From JADJOM01 sp046327715 (GTDB taxonomy: Bacteria > Gemmatimonadota > Gemmatimonadetes > Gemmatimonadales > GWC2-71-9): DNA of 64,000 nucleotides. The position numbers were made by a program, and so were the translations under genes. The stretch spans positions 1-64,000 of the forward strand of contig JAXLXY010000003.1 of assembly GCA_046327715.1 (NCBI GenBank). Reading direction: 5' to 3'. Below the pieces are notes generated by a model. The model had not been told where the DNA came from, searched no databases, and saw only the letters and a program-made list of their open reading frames with translations. Position 1 is the first letter of the stretch; each line of letters starts with the position of its first letter. This document shows positions 55,892-64,000 of the stretch, in pieces.

Positions 55892-56799
55892 GCCGCGCGG
55901 AGGCGGCACGCCGCGCCTTCCTGCTCGAGCACTTTCGTGACTACCTGGCGCTCGAGGCCGGGCATAGCGCGAACACGGTGGAGAGCTATCTTCGCGACCT
56001 GACGCGGTTCGTCGGCTGGCTCGACCAGCGCGGGGTGGGCAGTCCCGCCGCGGTCACCCGCAAGCAGGTGCGGGAGTTCATCTTTGCGCTCAAGGACCTC
56101 GGGCTCTCCGCGGCGACCATCCGGCGGCAGGCCTCGGCGATCCGGACCTACTACGGGTTCCTCATCGCCGAGGGGCACACCGGGCAGGACCCGAGCGACC
56201 GGCTGGAGATGCCGCGCCGCGGGCGCCGGCTGCCGGATACCCTCTCGGTGGCGGAGATGGAGGCGATGCTCGCGGCTCCGGAGGTGGACGCACCGCTGGC
56301 CTGGCGGGACCGGGCACTGCTCGAGCTCGGCTACGGCGCCGGGTTGCGGGTCTCCGAGCTCTGCGGTCTCACCGTGCCCGACCTCCTGCTCGCCGAGGGG
56401 CTGGTCCGGGTGCTGGGCAAGGGGTCGAAGCAGCGGCTGGTGCCGGTGGGCCGCAGCGTGATCGGGGCGGTCTCGGTGTACCTGCACCAGGTGCGGCCCG
56501 GGCTGGACCGGGGCGCCACCCGCGACCGCGTCCTGCTGAATGCGCGGGGGGCGCCGCTCTCCCGGGTCGGGGCGTGGGGCATCGTCAAGCGGCTGGCCCG
56601 GGCCGCCGGCATTCGGAAGCGGGTCACCACCCATACCCTGCGGCACACGTTCGCCACCCACCTGCTCGAGGGGGGCGCCGACCTCCGCGCGGTGCAGGAG
56701 ATGCTTGGCCACGCGGATCTCTCTACCACCCAGATCTACACCCACGTTGATCGCGAATACCTCCGGTCGGTCCACCGTCAGTTTCATCCCCGTGGCTGA
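55888..56799 (+). CDS. xerD: Tyrosine recombinase XerD-like
   Basis: A Xer-type recombinase that resolves chromosome dimers at dif. The 303-residue protein has the N-terminal SAM-like DNA-binding domain and the catalytic residues Arg154 (GLRVSEL), Lys178 (GKGSKQR), His249-x-x-Arg252 (HTLRHTFATH), His275 (GHADLSTTQIYTHV) and the nucleophile Tyr284. It ends FHPRG, like XerD. GTG 55888 overlaps the DedA-TerB stop. No att or dif-like site is next to it. XerC cannot be excluded, but no integron or mobile-element context is present. Confidence 0.9.
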   Translation: MSRAEAARRAFLLEHFRDYLALEAGHSANTVESYLRDLTRFVGWLDQRGVGSPAAVTRKQVREFIFALKDLGLSAATIRRQASAIRTYYGFLIAEGHTGQDPSDRLEMPRRGRRLPDTLSVAEMEAMLAAPEVDAPLAWRDRALLELGYGAGLRVSELCGLTVPDLLLAEGLVRVLGKGSKQRLVPVGRSVIGAVSVYLHQVRPGLDRGATRDRVLLNARGAPLSRVGAWGIVKRLARAAGIRKRVTTHTLRHTFATHLLEGGADLRAVQEMLGHADLSTTQIYTHVDREYLRSVHRQFHPRG

Positions 56800-58129
56800 G
56801 CGCCGCCGGGCCGTGGTGCTGCTGCTCGCGCTGTCGGCGTGTGCGCACTACGTCCCGCGACCGCTCGACCCGCCGGCAACGGCCCAGTGGGAGGCCACGC
56901 GCCTCGATGCCCCGGCGGTGCTCGCCGCGCTCGACTCAGTGGGCGGCGCCCCGGCCCCCGGCCGCTGGCGGGCCGTGGACGTCGCACGCGCGGCGTGGTG
57001 GGCCTCGCCCGCACGGCGTCGCGCCGATGCGCAGGTCGAGGCGGCCCGGGCCGCCCTCCGCACGGCGGGGGCCCGGCCCGGCCCGGGCCTCGCGTCGCAA
57101 ACAGAGTTCGCCTTCAGCGGGCGGGATGGCAGCTCGCGGTGGGGGCTCGCGCTCACCGGGCTCTTCCGCGTGGAACTCGGCGGCAAGCGTGGCGCCCGGC
57201 AGGCCAGGGCGGAAGCCGGCGTGCTCGCGGCCATCGCCCGGTCCCGCGCCGAGGGCTGGGAGCTGGAGGGACGGGTACGCCGGGCGGCGGGTGCGCTCGC
57301 CGCCCTCGAGCGCGCAGCGGCGGCGGCGGTCGCCGTGCGGGCCGCGCTCGACTCGGTGGTGCGGCTCTCGGAGGCCCGCTATGCGGAGGGCTCCCTCGGG
57401 GCCGGCGAACGTGCCCGGGTGCGCACCGACCTGGCGACGGCAGTGCAGGATGAGGCCCGGCTCGCCCGCCTCATCCGGGAGCAGCGTGGAGTCCTCGCAT
57501 CGGAGGCAGGTGTGCCCGAGGCGGCGCTCCAGGCCCTCGGGCCGCTGGTGGAGGATTCGGCGCGCTGCCCGGCGGACACCGTGCGTCAGGCGCTGCTTGC
57601 CGGGGCCCTCGAGCGCCGCTGGGACCTGCGGGTCGCGCTGGCGGGGTACCAGGAGGCGGAAGCGGACCTGCGGGGAGAAGTGGCGCGCAGCTGGCCCGAC
57701 CTGGAGCTGGGGCCGGGGCTGTTCTTCGACCACGGCGTGGGGAAGTGGACCCTCGGACTCGGGCTGCCCGACCTCCTGCTGCACGGGAACCGCGGGCCGA
57801 TCGGCGAGGCGATCGCCGCGCGTGCCGTGGCCGCGGCACGGGTGGACGAGGCGGCCACACTGGTCCTCACGGACGTTGAGGCGGCTGTCTCGGCCTGCCG
57901 CGCGGCGGCGCGCGAGCGGGAGGGCTTGGATGCGGCCGCCGCCGTGGAGCGCCTGGCCGTCCTCGAGGCGGCGTGGCAGCGCGGGGAGCTCGGCCGGCTC
58001 GAGGTGGCGCTGGCCCGCGTCGAGGTGGCGCGGCTCGAGCGCCAGGCCGCGGAGCTGGCGGCCGCGGAGCGCATGGCGGCGGACGATCTGGCATGGCGGG
58101 CAGGCGCCGACGCGCCGCCCGAACGCTGA
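56792..58129 (+). CDS. TolC-family outer-membrane efflux lipoprotein
   Basis: The 445-residue protein is the outer-membrane channel of a tripartite pump. It starts with GTG at 56792 and a lipoprotein signal (VVLLLALSACAHY), then shows the long alternating Ala/Glu/Arg-rich helices of OEP barrels (ALDSVVRLSEARYAEGSLGAGERARVRTDL and a second like repeat ending in LAAAERMAADDLAW). It overlaps xerD by 8 nt. The adaptor gene follows after 15 nt. Confidence 0.82.
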   Translation: MAERRRAVVLLLALSACAHYVPRPLDPPATAQWEATRLDAPAVLAALDSVGGAPAPGRWRAVDVARAAWWASPARRRADAQVEAARAALRTAGARPGPGLASQTEFAFSGRDGSSRWGLALTGLFRVELGGKRGARQARAEAGVLAAIARSRAEGWELEGRVRRAAGALAALERAAAAAVAVRAALDSVVRLSEARYAEGSLGAGERARVRTDLATAVQDEARLARLIREQRGVLASEAGVPEAALQALGPLVEDSARCPADTVRQALLAGALERRWDLRVALAGYQEAEADLRGEVARSWPDLELGPGLFFDHGVGKWTLGLGLPDLLLHGNRGPIGEAIAARAVAAARVDEAATLVLTDVEAAVSACRAAAREREGLDAAAAVERLAVLEAAWQRGELGRLEVALARVEVARLERQAAELAAAERMAADDLAWRAGADAPPER

Positions 58130-58144
58130 GACGGAGGCGGGACG

Positions 58145-59095
58145 ATGCGGATTTCACCGCGGAGGGCGATCCTCGTCATGCTCTGCAGCACCGCGGTGGC
58201 CTGCGGAGGCGGGGCGGATCACGACGAGGCGGAGGGCGCGGAGACCGAGCCGGCCGCCCTGGTCCCGGTGGGCGATGGGGCGGGGATCGCGCTCGACAGT
58301 GCGATGCGCGGGCGGATGGGCATCGGGCTGACCACGCTGGCTCGCGCCGCCGTCCGTGCCGAGCTCGAGGTGCCCGCGGTGGTGGTGGAGGACCCGGGCG
58401 CCACCACCATCGTGCGCGCGGCGGTGGGGGGACGCCTGCGCCCTGCGGGCGAGCGCCCCTGGCCCCGGGTCGGCGAGGTCCTACGGGCTGACGAACTGGT
58501 GGCCGACGTCGGTGATGCGCGGTCGCTCGCCGTTCCGCGGGGCGGCACCGTCAGCCGCCTCCTGGCGCAGCCGGGGGAACTGGTCCAGGCGGGCCAGCCG
58601 CTGCTCGAGCTGGTCGACTACGGGCAGGCCCTCGTCCAGGTGGCGTGGCCCGGCGCGTCCGCTCCACCTCCCAGCCTGACGTTCGGCTTCGGCCGCGGCG
58701 CCCCCCGGGTCACCGGGCACCTGGCCGGTGCGGCGCCGACGGCGGATCCGCTGACCCACCGGCCTGCCTATCACTATCGCCTGGCGGGTGCCGCCGCCCT
58801 TCGACCGGGGGTGCTCCTCAGCGGGTACCTCCCCGATCCGGAGGCCCCGCCGGATGCGGTGCAGGTACCGGACGCCGCCGTGGTGCAGTGGGATGCGCTG
58901 GCCTGGGTGTACGTCGAGCGCGCCCCGGGACGATTCGTGCGGGTGCGCGTGCCGACCACCCACCCCGTGCCCGGCGGATGGCTCGTCCCGGAGGGGCTGG
59001 CCCCCGGCGACCGGGTGGTGAGCACGGGCGCGGGACAGCTCCTCTCGGAGGAGTTCCGGGCCCGCATCACCGTGGGCGAGGAAGTCGGCGAGTGA
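58145..59095 (+). CDS. Short periplasmic adaptor (membrane fusion) lipoprotein of an RND pump
   Basis: The 316-residue adaptor has a lipoprotein signal (CSTAVACGGG), an acidic His-containing start (DHDEAEGAE), and lipoyl-like half-motifs (VGGRLRPAGERPWPRVGEVL ... PRGGTVSRLLAQPGELVQAGQPLLELVDY). Between the two halves only about 35 residues occur, so the usual alpha-helical hairpin seems to be absent. A beta-barrel and a membrane-proximal domain follow (VPEGLAPGDRVVSTGAGQLL). GGAGGCGGG precedes the ATG. Confidence 0.82.
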   Translation: MRISPRRAILVMLCSTAVACGGGADHDEAEGAETEPAALVPVGDGAGIALDSAMRGRMGIGLTTLARAAVRAELEVPAVVVEDPGATTIVRAAVGGRLRPAGERPWPRVGEVLRADELVADVGDARSLAVPRGGTVSRLLAQPGELVQAGQPLLELVDYGQALVQVAWPGASAPPPSLTFGFGRGAPRVTGHLAGAAPTADPLTHRPAYHYRLAGAAALRPGVLLSGYLPDPEAPPDAVQVPDAAVVQWDALAWVYVERAPGRFVRVRVPTTHPVPGGWLVPEGLAPGDRVVSTGAGQLLSEEFRARITVGEEVGE

Positions 59096-59111
59096 GCACC
59101 GCGGCGGCGGA

Positions 59112-62100
59112 ATGCTGAACGGACTGGTCCGATTCGCGGTCGGGCGCCCCGGGGTCGTGATCGGGCTCGCGGCGACGCTGGTGGCGTACGGCCTGACGAT
59201 CGTGGCCCGGGCGCGGCTCGACGTCTTCCCGGAATTCGCCCCGCCGCAGGTGTCCATCCAGACCGAGGCGCCGGGGTTCTCGCCCGACCAGGTGGAGGTG
59301 CTGGTCACCAAGCCGATCGAGGATGCCATCAACGGCACCAACGGCGTGGCGGTCCTGCGTTCCCAGTCGATCCAGGGGCTCTCGGTGATCACGGCCGTCC
59401 TCGATCGCGGGGTGGCGGTGCGGGAGGCGCGCCAGCTCCTGGCCGAGCGGCTCGGGGCGTTGGGGGGGCGGCTGCCCGCGGCCGTCGAGGCACCCGTGCT
59501 CTCGCCGCTGACCTCGTCGTCCAGCACGGTGCTCATGGTGGGATTCACCTCCGAGCATCGCAGCCCGATGGATCAGCGCACCTTCGTGGACTGGGTGGTC
59601 AAGCCCCGGCTCCTGGCCACGCCCGGTGTGGCGAAGGTGGCCGTCTTCGGCGGCGAGGTGCGCCAGCTGCAGGTTCAGGTGGACCCGGTGCGCCTGGCGC
59701 GGCTCGGGCTTTCCCTGGCCGACGTCGTGGCGGCGGCCGGCCGGGCCACGGGGGTGCGCGGGGCCGGCGTGCTGGACGACCCCAACCAGCGGATCGTGGT
59801 GCGGACGGAAGGCCAGCTGGCCACCCCGGCCGCGCTGGGCCTGAGCACCATCCGGTCCGCGGGCGCCGGGAGCCTCCGGCTGCGGGACGTGGCCACCGTG
59901 CGGGAGGGGGCGGAACCACGGTTCGGCGACGGCAGCATCAACGGTGGCCCCGGGATCGTGGTCGTGGTCTCGGGCCAGCTGGGGTCCAACACGAAGGAGG
60001 TGGCGCAGGCGGTGGAGCGGGTCCTCGCCGAGCTGCGGCCCACGATCCTCGCGGAGCAGCTCACCTTCCACCCCGACCTGTTCCGCCCGGCGTCCTTCAT
60101 CGACCTGGCCGTGCGCAACATCACCGTGGCGCTGCTGGTCGGTGGCGTCCTCGTGTCCGTGGTGCTGCTGCTGTTCCTCTTCGACCTGCGCGCCGCTGCG
60201 ATCTCCCTTTCGGCCATCCCGCTCTCGCTGCTCGCCGCCATCATCGTCCTGGACCGGTTCGGCTACAGCCTCAACACGCTGACCCTCGGGGGCCTCGCGA
60301 TCGCCCTCGGCGAGGTCGTCGACGACGCGATCATCGATGTCGAGAACATCGCTCGCCGGCTGCGGGAGAACCGCCGGCTGCCGCAGCCACGGGCCGCCCT
60401 GGCGGTGGTGCGCGACGCCTCGATCGAGGTCCGCCACAGCGTGGTCTATGCCACGTTCGTGGTGGCGCTGGTGTTCGCCCCGGTGCTCACCATGAGCGGG
60501 GTGCAGGGGGCGCTCTTCCTGCCGCTGGGGATGGCGTACATCCTGGCCACCCTCGCCTCCCTCGTGGTGGCGCTCACCGTCACACCGGCGCTGACGCTCG
60601 TTCTCCTCGGCCGCCGGGACGGGGAGGCGCATGAACCCCGGTTGCTGCAGGCGCTCCGCCGTGGCTACGAGCGCCTGCTGGCGGCATTGCTGCCCCGGCC
60701 GGGCCTGGTCGCGATGGCGGCGCTCGTGGTGTGCGCCGGCGCGGCCGCCGTGCTGCCGTTCTTCGGCTCCGCCTTCCTGCCGGATTTCCGTGAGGGCCAC
60801 TACGTGGTCCACATGGCCGCAGTGCCCGGCGCATCACTGCAGGAGTCGGTGCGGCTGGGCCGGATGGTGAGTGCAGCGATCGCGCGGGACCCCCGCGTGC
60901 TCGCCGTGGCGCAGCGTGCGGGGCGCGCCGAGCTGTCCGAGGACACCTGGGGCACGCACTACAGCGAGATCGAGGTCGAGCTCAAGCCGCTCGCGGGGGA
61001 GGACGCACGCACCGTCCAGGACAGCCTGCGCGCGCACCTGCGCGGGTTTCCGGGGGTCAGCTTCGCCATCCGGGGCTTCCTCACGGAACGGATCGAGGAG
61101 ACCCTGACCGGCTCCACCGCCCAGATCGTGGTCCGCATCTTCGGGGAGGATCTCGACAGCCTCGACGCCGGCGCGCGCCGCGTGGCCCGGCTGGCCCGCA
61201 GCATCCCCGGGGCGGTGGACGTGCAGTACGAGCCGCCCGCCGTGGTGCCCGAGGCCACGGTCCGCCTGCGGCCCGCGGCGCTGGCGCGCGCCGGCCTGCT
61301 CGGGGACGACGTGCTCCGCGACGTGGAAACCGCCACCCGCGGTACCCGGGTGGGGCAGGTGTATGACGGCGCGCGGGCCACGGACGTGGTGGTACTCCTC
61401 GATTCCGCGGCGCGGGCCCGTCCCGAGGACCTCGCCGCGCTCCCGCTGCGCGGGGAGGACGGGCGGCTGACCACGCTCGGCCGTGTGGCGGAGATCGGCC
61501 GCTCCACCGGGCGCTACCTGATCGCCCATCAGGGCACCCGGCGGGTCCAGACCGTCACCGCGAACACCAGCGGCCGGGACGTGGCCGACTTTGCCGCCGA
61601 GCTCGAGGCCGGGCTGTCACAACCTGGCGTGCTGCCCACCGGCAGCTACGCCGAACTGGCGGGCACCGCCACCGCCCAGCGCGATGCCGAGCGGGAGCTG
61701 CTGGTCCACAGCCTGCTCGCCGGCGCGGTGATCTTCTTGCTGCTCTGGCTGGCCTTCGCCGAGCCTGGCCGGCTCCTGCTCGTCCTCGCCAACCTGCCGT
61801 TCTCGCTGGTGGGCGGCGTCGCCGCCGTGGCCCTCTCGGGCGCGACGCTCTCCCTTGGCTCGCTGGTCGGGTTCGTCACGCTGTTCGGGATTGCCACGCG
61901 GAACGCCGTGATGCTTGTGTCCCACTACGATCACCTGGTCCGGCGGGAAGGGGAGCGGTGGGAAGCGGCGACCGCGCTGCGCGGTGCCAGCGAGCGGCTC
62001 GGCCCGATCCTGATGACGGCGACCGTCACCGGCCTCGCCCTGCTACCCCTCGCGCTCGGCAGCGGCGACCCCGGCCGGGAGATCGAGGGTCCCATGGCGA

Positions 62101-62195
62101 TCGTGATCCTCGGGGGCCTCGTGACCTCGACCATGCTCTCGCTCTTCGTCCTGCCGACGCTGGCGTTGCGGTACGTGCGGTTCCGCGGGGACTGA
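59112..62195 (+). CDS. RND efflux transporter (HME/CzcA-CusA-like)
   Basis: The 1027-residue inner-membrane pump of the system has the two-fold RND layout with twelve membrane segments and two large periplasmic loops. FPEFAPPQVSIQTEAPG, the loop SPDQVEVLVTKPIED, and the helix-4 motif GEVVDDAIIDVENIARRL with acidic residues place it in the heavy-metal-efflux branch, although the substrate is not proven. The C-terminal FGIATRNAVMLVSHYDHL is also typical. It lies 16 nt after the adaptor. Its last 153 nt are overlapped on the other strand by the VanZ-like gene. Confidence 0.93.
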   Translation: MLNGLVRFAVGRPGVVIGLAATLVAYGLTIVARARLDVFPEFAPPQVSIQTEAPGFSPDQVEVLVTKPIEDAINGTNGVAVLRSQSIQGLSVITAVLDRGVAVREARQLLAERLGALGGRLPAAVEAPVLSPLTSSSSTVLMVGFTSEHRSPMDQRTFVDWVVKPRLLATPGVAKVAVFGGEVRQLQVQVDPVRLARLGLSLADVVAAAGRATGVRGAGVLDDPNQRIVVRTEGQLATPAALGLSTIRSAGAGSLRLRDVATVREGAEPRFGDGSINGGPGIVVVVSGQLGSNTKEVAQAVERVLAELRPTILAEQLTFHPDLFRPASFIDLAVRNITVALLVGGVLVSVVLLLFLFDLRAAAISLSAIPLSLLAAIIVLDRFGYSLNTLTLGGLAIALGEVVDDAIIDVENIARRLRENRRLPQPRAALAVVRDASIEVRHSVVYATFVVALVFAPVLTMSGVQGALFLPLGMAYILATLASLVVALTVTPALTLVLLGRRDGEAHEPRLLQALRRGYERLLAALLPRPGLVAMAALVVCAGAAAVLPFFGSAFLPDFREGHYVVHMAAVPGASLQESVRLGRMVSAAIARDPRVLAVAQRAGRAELSEDTWGTHYSEIEVELKPLAGEDARTVQDSLRAHLRGFPGVSFAIRGFLTERIEETLTGSTAQIVVRIFGEDLDSLDAGARRVARLARSIPGAVDVQYEPPAVVPEATVRLRPAALARAGLLGDDVLRDVETATRGTRVGQVYDGARATDVVVLLDSAARARPEDLAALPLRGEDGRLTTLGRVAEIGRSTGRYLIAHQGTRRVQTVTANTSGRDVADFAAELEAGLSQPGVLPTGSYAELAGTATAQRDAERELLVHSLLAGAVIFLLLWLAFAEPGRLLLVLANLPFSLVGGVAAVALSGATLSLGSLVGFVTLFGIATRNAVMLVSHYDHLVRREGERWEAATALRGASERLGPILMTATVTGLALLPLALGSGDPGREIEGPMAIVILGGLVTSTMLSLFVLPTLALRYVRFRGD

Positions 62196-63368
62196 GCGGC
62201 CACGCGCCAGCAGCCAGCGCACGTGAGCCCGCTGCAGGTGGTAGATGCCACCCCCGTACACCGCCGTCCCGGCCGCCAGCACGGCCCGGAGCGCACTGCC
62301 CCCCGGACCCTGGTGTACGGCCGCGAGGAGTTCGAGGCCCGCCGCAGCCGCCAGCCCGGTCCCCGCCAGTGCCCCCAGGGAGGTCCGGAACGGTCCCTCG
62401 CGACGGCCCCGCGCCTCCGCGACCGCGTAGCCCAGCACGGTAAAGGCCGCCAGGTGCTCCAGGGTGCGCAGGATTTCGCGCGTGCCGGTCGCGCCCCACG
62501 CGTGGCCGAACCCGAGCTGGACGTGCCAGCCCCGCAGGGCGGCCCAGGGCGGCCAGCTCACCTGGAGCAGCAGGTACAGCGCGAGCGCCGGGGCCACGCG
62601 CCGCAGCGTCTCGGCCTCGAAGCGTCGCTCCATGGCGTTCGCCGGCCGACGTTCCGACCCCGACAGCCACGTGGCGCCCGCCACCACGACGCTGGCCGCG
62701 AGCACCGCGAGCGGTGCGGTGGCCAGCCCCGCGACCGCGCCCACCATGAACCAGGCGCCTGCCCCCAGGGCCACCCGCCCCAGCGGCAGCGCGCCGGCGG
62801 GGCCCAGCCGGTGGCGGTAGACCGCGCCGAGCACCTGCGCGCCGGCGAGGCCCAGCAATCCCGCCGGCAACAGGCGGAGCGGCTCCCCGGAGGCCGCGAG
62901 CCCGCTGACCCACAGCAGCGGCACCAGCAGGTACACCAGGCCCATCAAGGGCAACTCGAGCGCGAGCGCGCCGATCAGGGCCGGCGTCACCTGGATCCGT
63001 CGCCGCAGCGCGCCGGCGGCGAGCCCGCCGAGCCAGGCGCCGAGGCCGTTGGTGCACACGTCCACGGGCGAGGGAAAGCGGCTGGGGAGGAAGAGCTGCG
63101 CTCCCTCAACCACGGCGCTCAGCGCGAGTCCGAGCAGCAGCGGGCGCCGGGCAAGGGGATCCTCCACCGGCAGGGTCAGCTGCGCCAGGAAGCCGAGCGG
63201 GACGAACATGGCGACGTTGGCAATGGCATCGGCGGGATCCAGCGCCCAGGAGAGGTGGAGCACGCGGGGTATGCCGAAGTCGAACGGGACCAGCGTGACG
63301 ATCACCACCACGCCGAGGAGGTATCCGAGGAAGGCCCGGGCCAGGCGGGCGCCGGTCGTGCCGCTCAC
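62043..63368 (-). CDS. VanZ-like membrane protein
   Basis: The N-terminal half matches VanZ: IANVAMFVPLGFLAQL, then LSAVVEGAQLFLPSRFPSPVDVCTNGLGAWLG. About ten hydrophobic segments follow, and a second similar part near the C-terminus (FGHAWGATGTREILRTLEHLAAF) suggests two units. The start is uncertain. The frame is open to 63599, but residues upstream of GTG 63368 are Pro/Arg-rich and non-native. The last about 51 codons lie antisense in the RND gene and look non-native, so a natural stop may have been lost. Some VanZ-like proteins give teicoplanin tolerance; the role here is unknown. Confidence 0.65.
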   Translation of the reverse strand: MSGTTGARLARAFLGYLLGVVVIVTLVPFDFGIPRVLHLSWALDPADAIANVAMFVPLGFLAQLTLPVEDPLARRPLLLGLALSAVVEGAQLFLPSRFPSPVDVCTNGLGAWLGGLAAGALRRRIQVTPALIGALALELPLMGLVYLLVPLLWVSGLAASGEPLRLLPAGLLGLAGAQVLGAVYRHRLGPAGALPLGRVALGAGAWFMVGAVAGLATAPLAVLAASVVVAGATWLSGSERRPANAMERRFEAETLRRVAPALALYLLLQVSWPPWAALRGWHVQLGFGHAWGATGTREILRTLEHLAAFTVLGYAVAEARGRREGPFRTSLGALAGTGLAAAAGLELLAAVHQGPGGSALRAVLAAGTAVYGGGIYHLQRAHVRWLLARGRSVPAEPHVPQRQRRQDEEREHGRGHEAPEDHDRHGTLDLPAGVAAAEREG

Positions 63369-63558
63369 CGGCAGCGTGTCCCTGCGGCCCGGCCACCGGT
63401 ACGCCGGGGTCGGTGTGGGCGGGACTGCGGTCGCGGGAGGTGCACGGATCGACCGGCTCCGGGTGCCAGTGGAAGGCGCTGCTGAGGGTCGGACTCTCGG
63501 GAGGTATCGGCAGGAGCCGGGGGGAACCTGAGCCGTGCGCGGGGCCCGGCGGGGGCCG

Positions 63559-64000
63559 CTAGCCGTCCACGTCCCGGGCGCCGGCTTCCAGGCGGTCACC
63601 GAGCCAGTCCACCAGCAGGAACGCCTCGAGCAGCAGGGCCACCGCCGCCGCCACGCCGGCCGGGAGCGCCACCCAGTGCCCGAGGTGCCCGTACAGGAGA
63701 TATCCGATCCCGCCTCCGAGGGCGGCGGGCCCCAGGAGGAAGAGCAGCAGCAGCAGCACGGAGACGCCCGCGGTCAGCAGGTGCTGCCCCATCTGTTCGA
63801 TGCCGCCGGGGCGGATTTCCGTGCGCACCCACGCCGGGTAGAGGAGGGCACCGCCGTTCTGGATGCCGAGCGAGACGATGTTGATGCCCGCCAGGACGGC
63901 CAGGGCCGGGAGGACGAGCAGCGCGGTTTCCAGCGCGCCGAGCGGGAGCTGCCCTTGCGCGGCCAGCGCCCCGAGACCGAGCCCGCCGAGGACCACCTGG
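63559..64000 (-). CDS. Multi-span membrane protein, possible ABC exporter permease (N-terminal end outside window)
   Basis: Only the C-terminal about 147 residues are visible; the frame is open at the window edge. There are at least three hydrophobic segments (LVLPALAVLAGINIVSLG, SVLLLLLFLLGPAALGG and GVAAAVALLLEAFLLVDWLG) with the loop NGGALLYPAWVRTEIRPGGIEQMGQ between them. The NGGALLYPAW..GIEQMGQ pattern resembles putative ABC-exporter permease subunits. The identity is tentative because no ATPase gene is in view. Confidence 0.5.
   Translation of the reverse strand, partial: QVVLGGLGLGALAAQGQLPLGALETALLVLPALAVLAGINIVSLGIQNGGALLYPAWVRTEIRPGGIEQMGQHLLTAGVSVLLLLLFLLGPAALGGGIGYLLYGHLGHWVALPAGVAAAVALLLEAFLLVDWLGDRLEAGARDVDG

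Noticed and set aside
55888..56799. Integron or phage integrase
   Set aside because: The protein has the plain XerC/D layout with no added integron domain, and no attI, attC, tRNA or phage genes are near it.

Overview
The window is a G+C-rich chromosomal segment (about 70% by eye) of a Gram-negative bacterium with an outer membrane. It carries lipoproteins, a BamA/TamA-type barrel, an RND tripartite pump, a single-subunit b558-type succinate dehydrogenase cytochrome, a 14-subunit complex I with separate NuoC and NuoD, and the futalosine route to menaquinone. This combination, with many short ATGA/GTGA overlaps and many GTG/TTG starts, fits Gemmatimonadota or a close phylum; that placement is inference. 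Nearly all of it is dense housekeeping sequence. I see no insertion sequence, CRISPR array, rRNA or complete tRNA.

Layout. 1-3.4 kb: end of carA, an HU-like protein with an acidic tail, moaD-moaE-moaA, and trmL with a long RGG-like tail. 3.5-7.8 kb: mdh-sdhC-sdhA-sdhB. 7.9-15.8 kb: envelope and secreted proteins (putative barrel, Ig-like/propeller lipoprotein, small hypothetical, SxxK serine hydrolase, M1 peptidase) and an FHA protein fused to a duplicated membrane module. 15.9-16.5 kb: dcd, divergent from nuo. 16.7-32.1 kb: nuoABCDEFGHIJKLMN, ending in a coupled phosphomannomutase/phosphoglucomutase gene. 32.1-37.2 kb: UPF0182 membrane protein, sucC-sucD, ndk. 37.3-43.1 kb: the classic DUF177-rpmF-plsX-fabH-fabD-fabG-acpP-fabF cluster. 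43.3-51.2 kb: a Rieske/flavodoxin-like fusion, two paralogous membrane proteins on the minus strand, an amidase-signature enzyme, a BamA-like barrel and a propeller lipoprotein. 51.3-56.8 kb: mqnE-mqnA-mqnC-ispF, a DedA/TerB-like fusion and xerD. 56.8-64 kb: a tripartite RND efflux system, a VanZ-like protein on the minus strand, and a partial membrane protein.

How the genes fit together. The core is respiration: malate dehydrogenase, succinate dehydrogenase and succinyl-CoA synthetase (TCA cycle) feed NADH and electrons to complex I and SDH, and the mqn genes make the menaquinone both would use. The fab cluster and plsX supply acyl chains for the envelope. The remaining operons serve cell-surface functions and metal or drug efflux.

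The least familiar parts are the paired GYF-like membrane proteins, the FHA plus duplicated membrane module, the DedA-TerB-like and Rieske-flavodoxin fusions, and the RGG-tailed TrmL. Several genes also have a TAnnTT hexamer 6-10 nt before the start codon, which suggests leaderless transcripts. I did not find a clearly novel multi-gene defence or signalling system.
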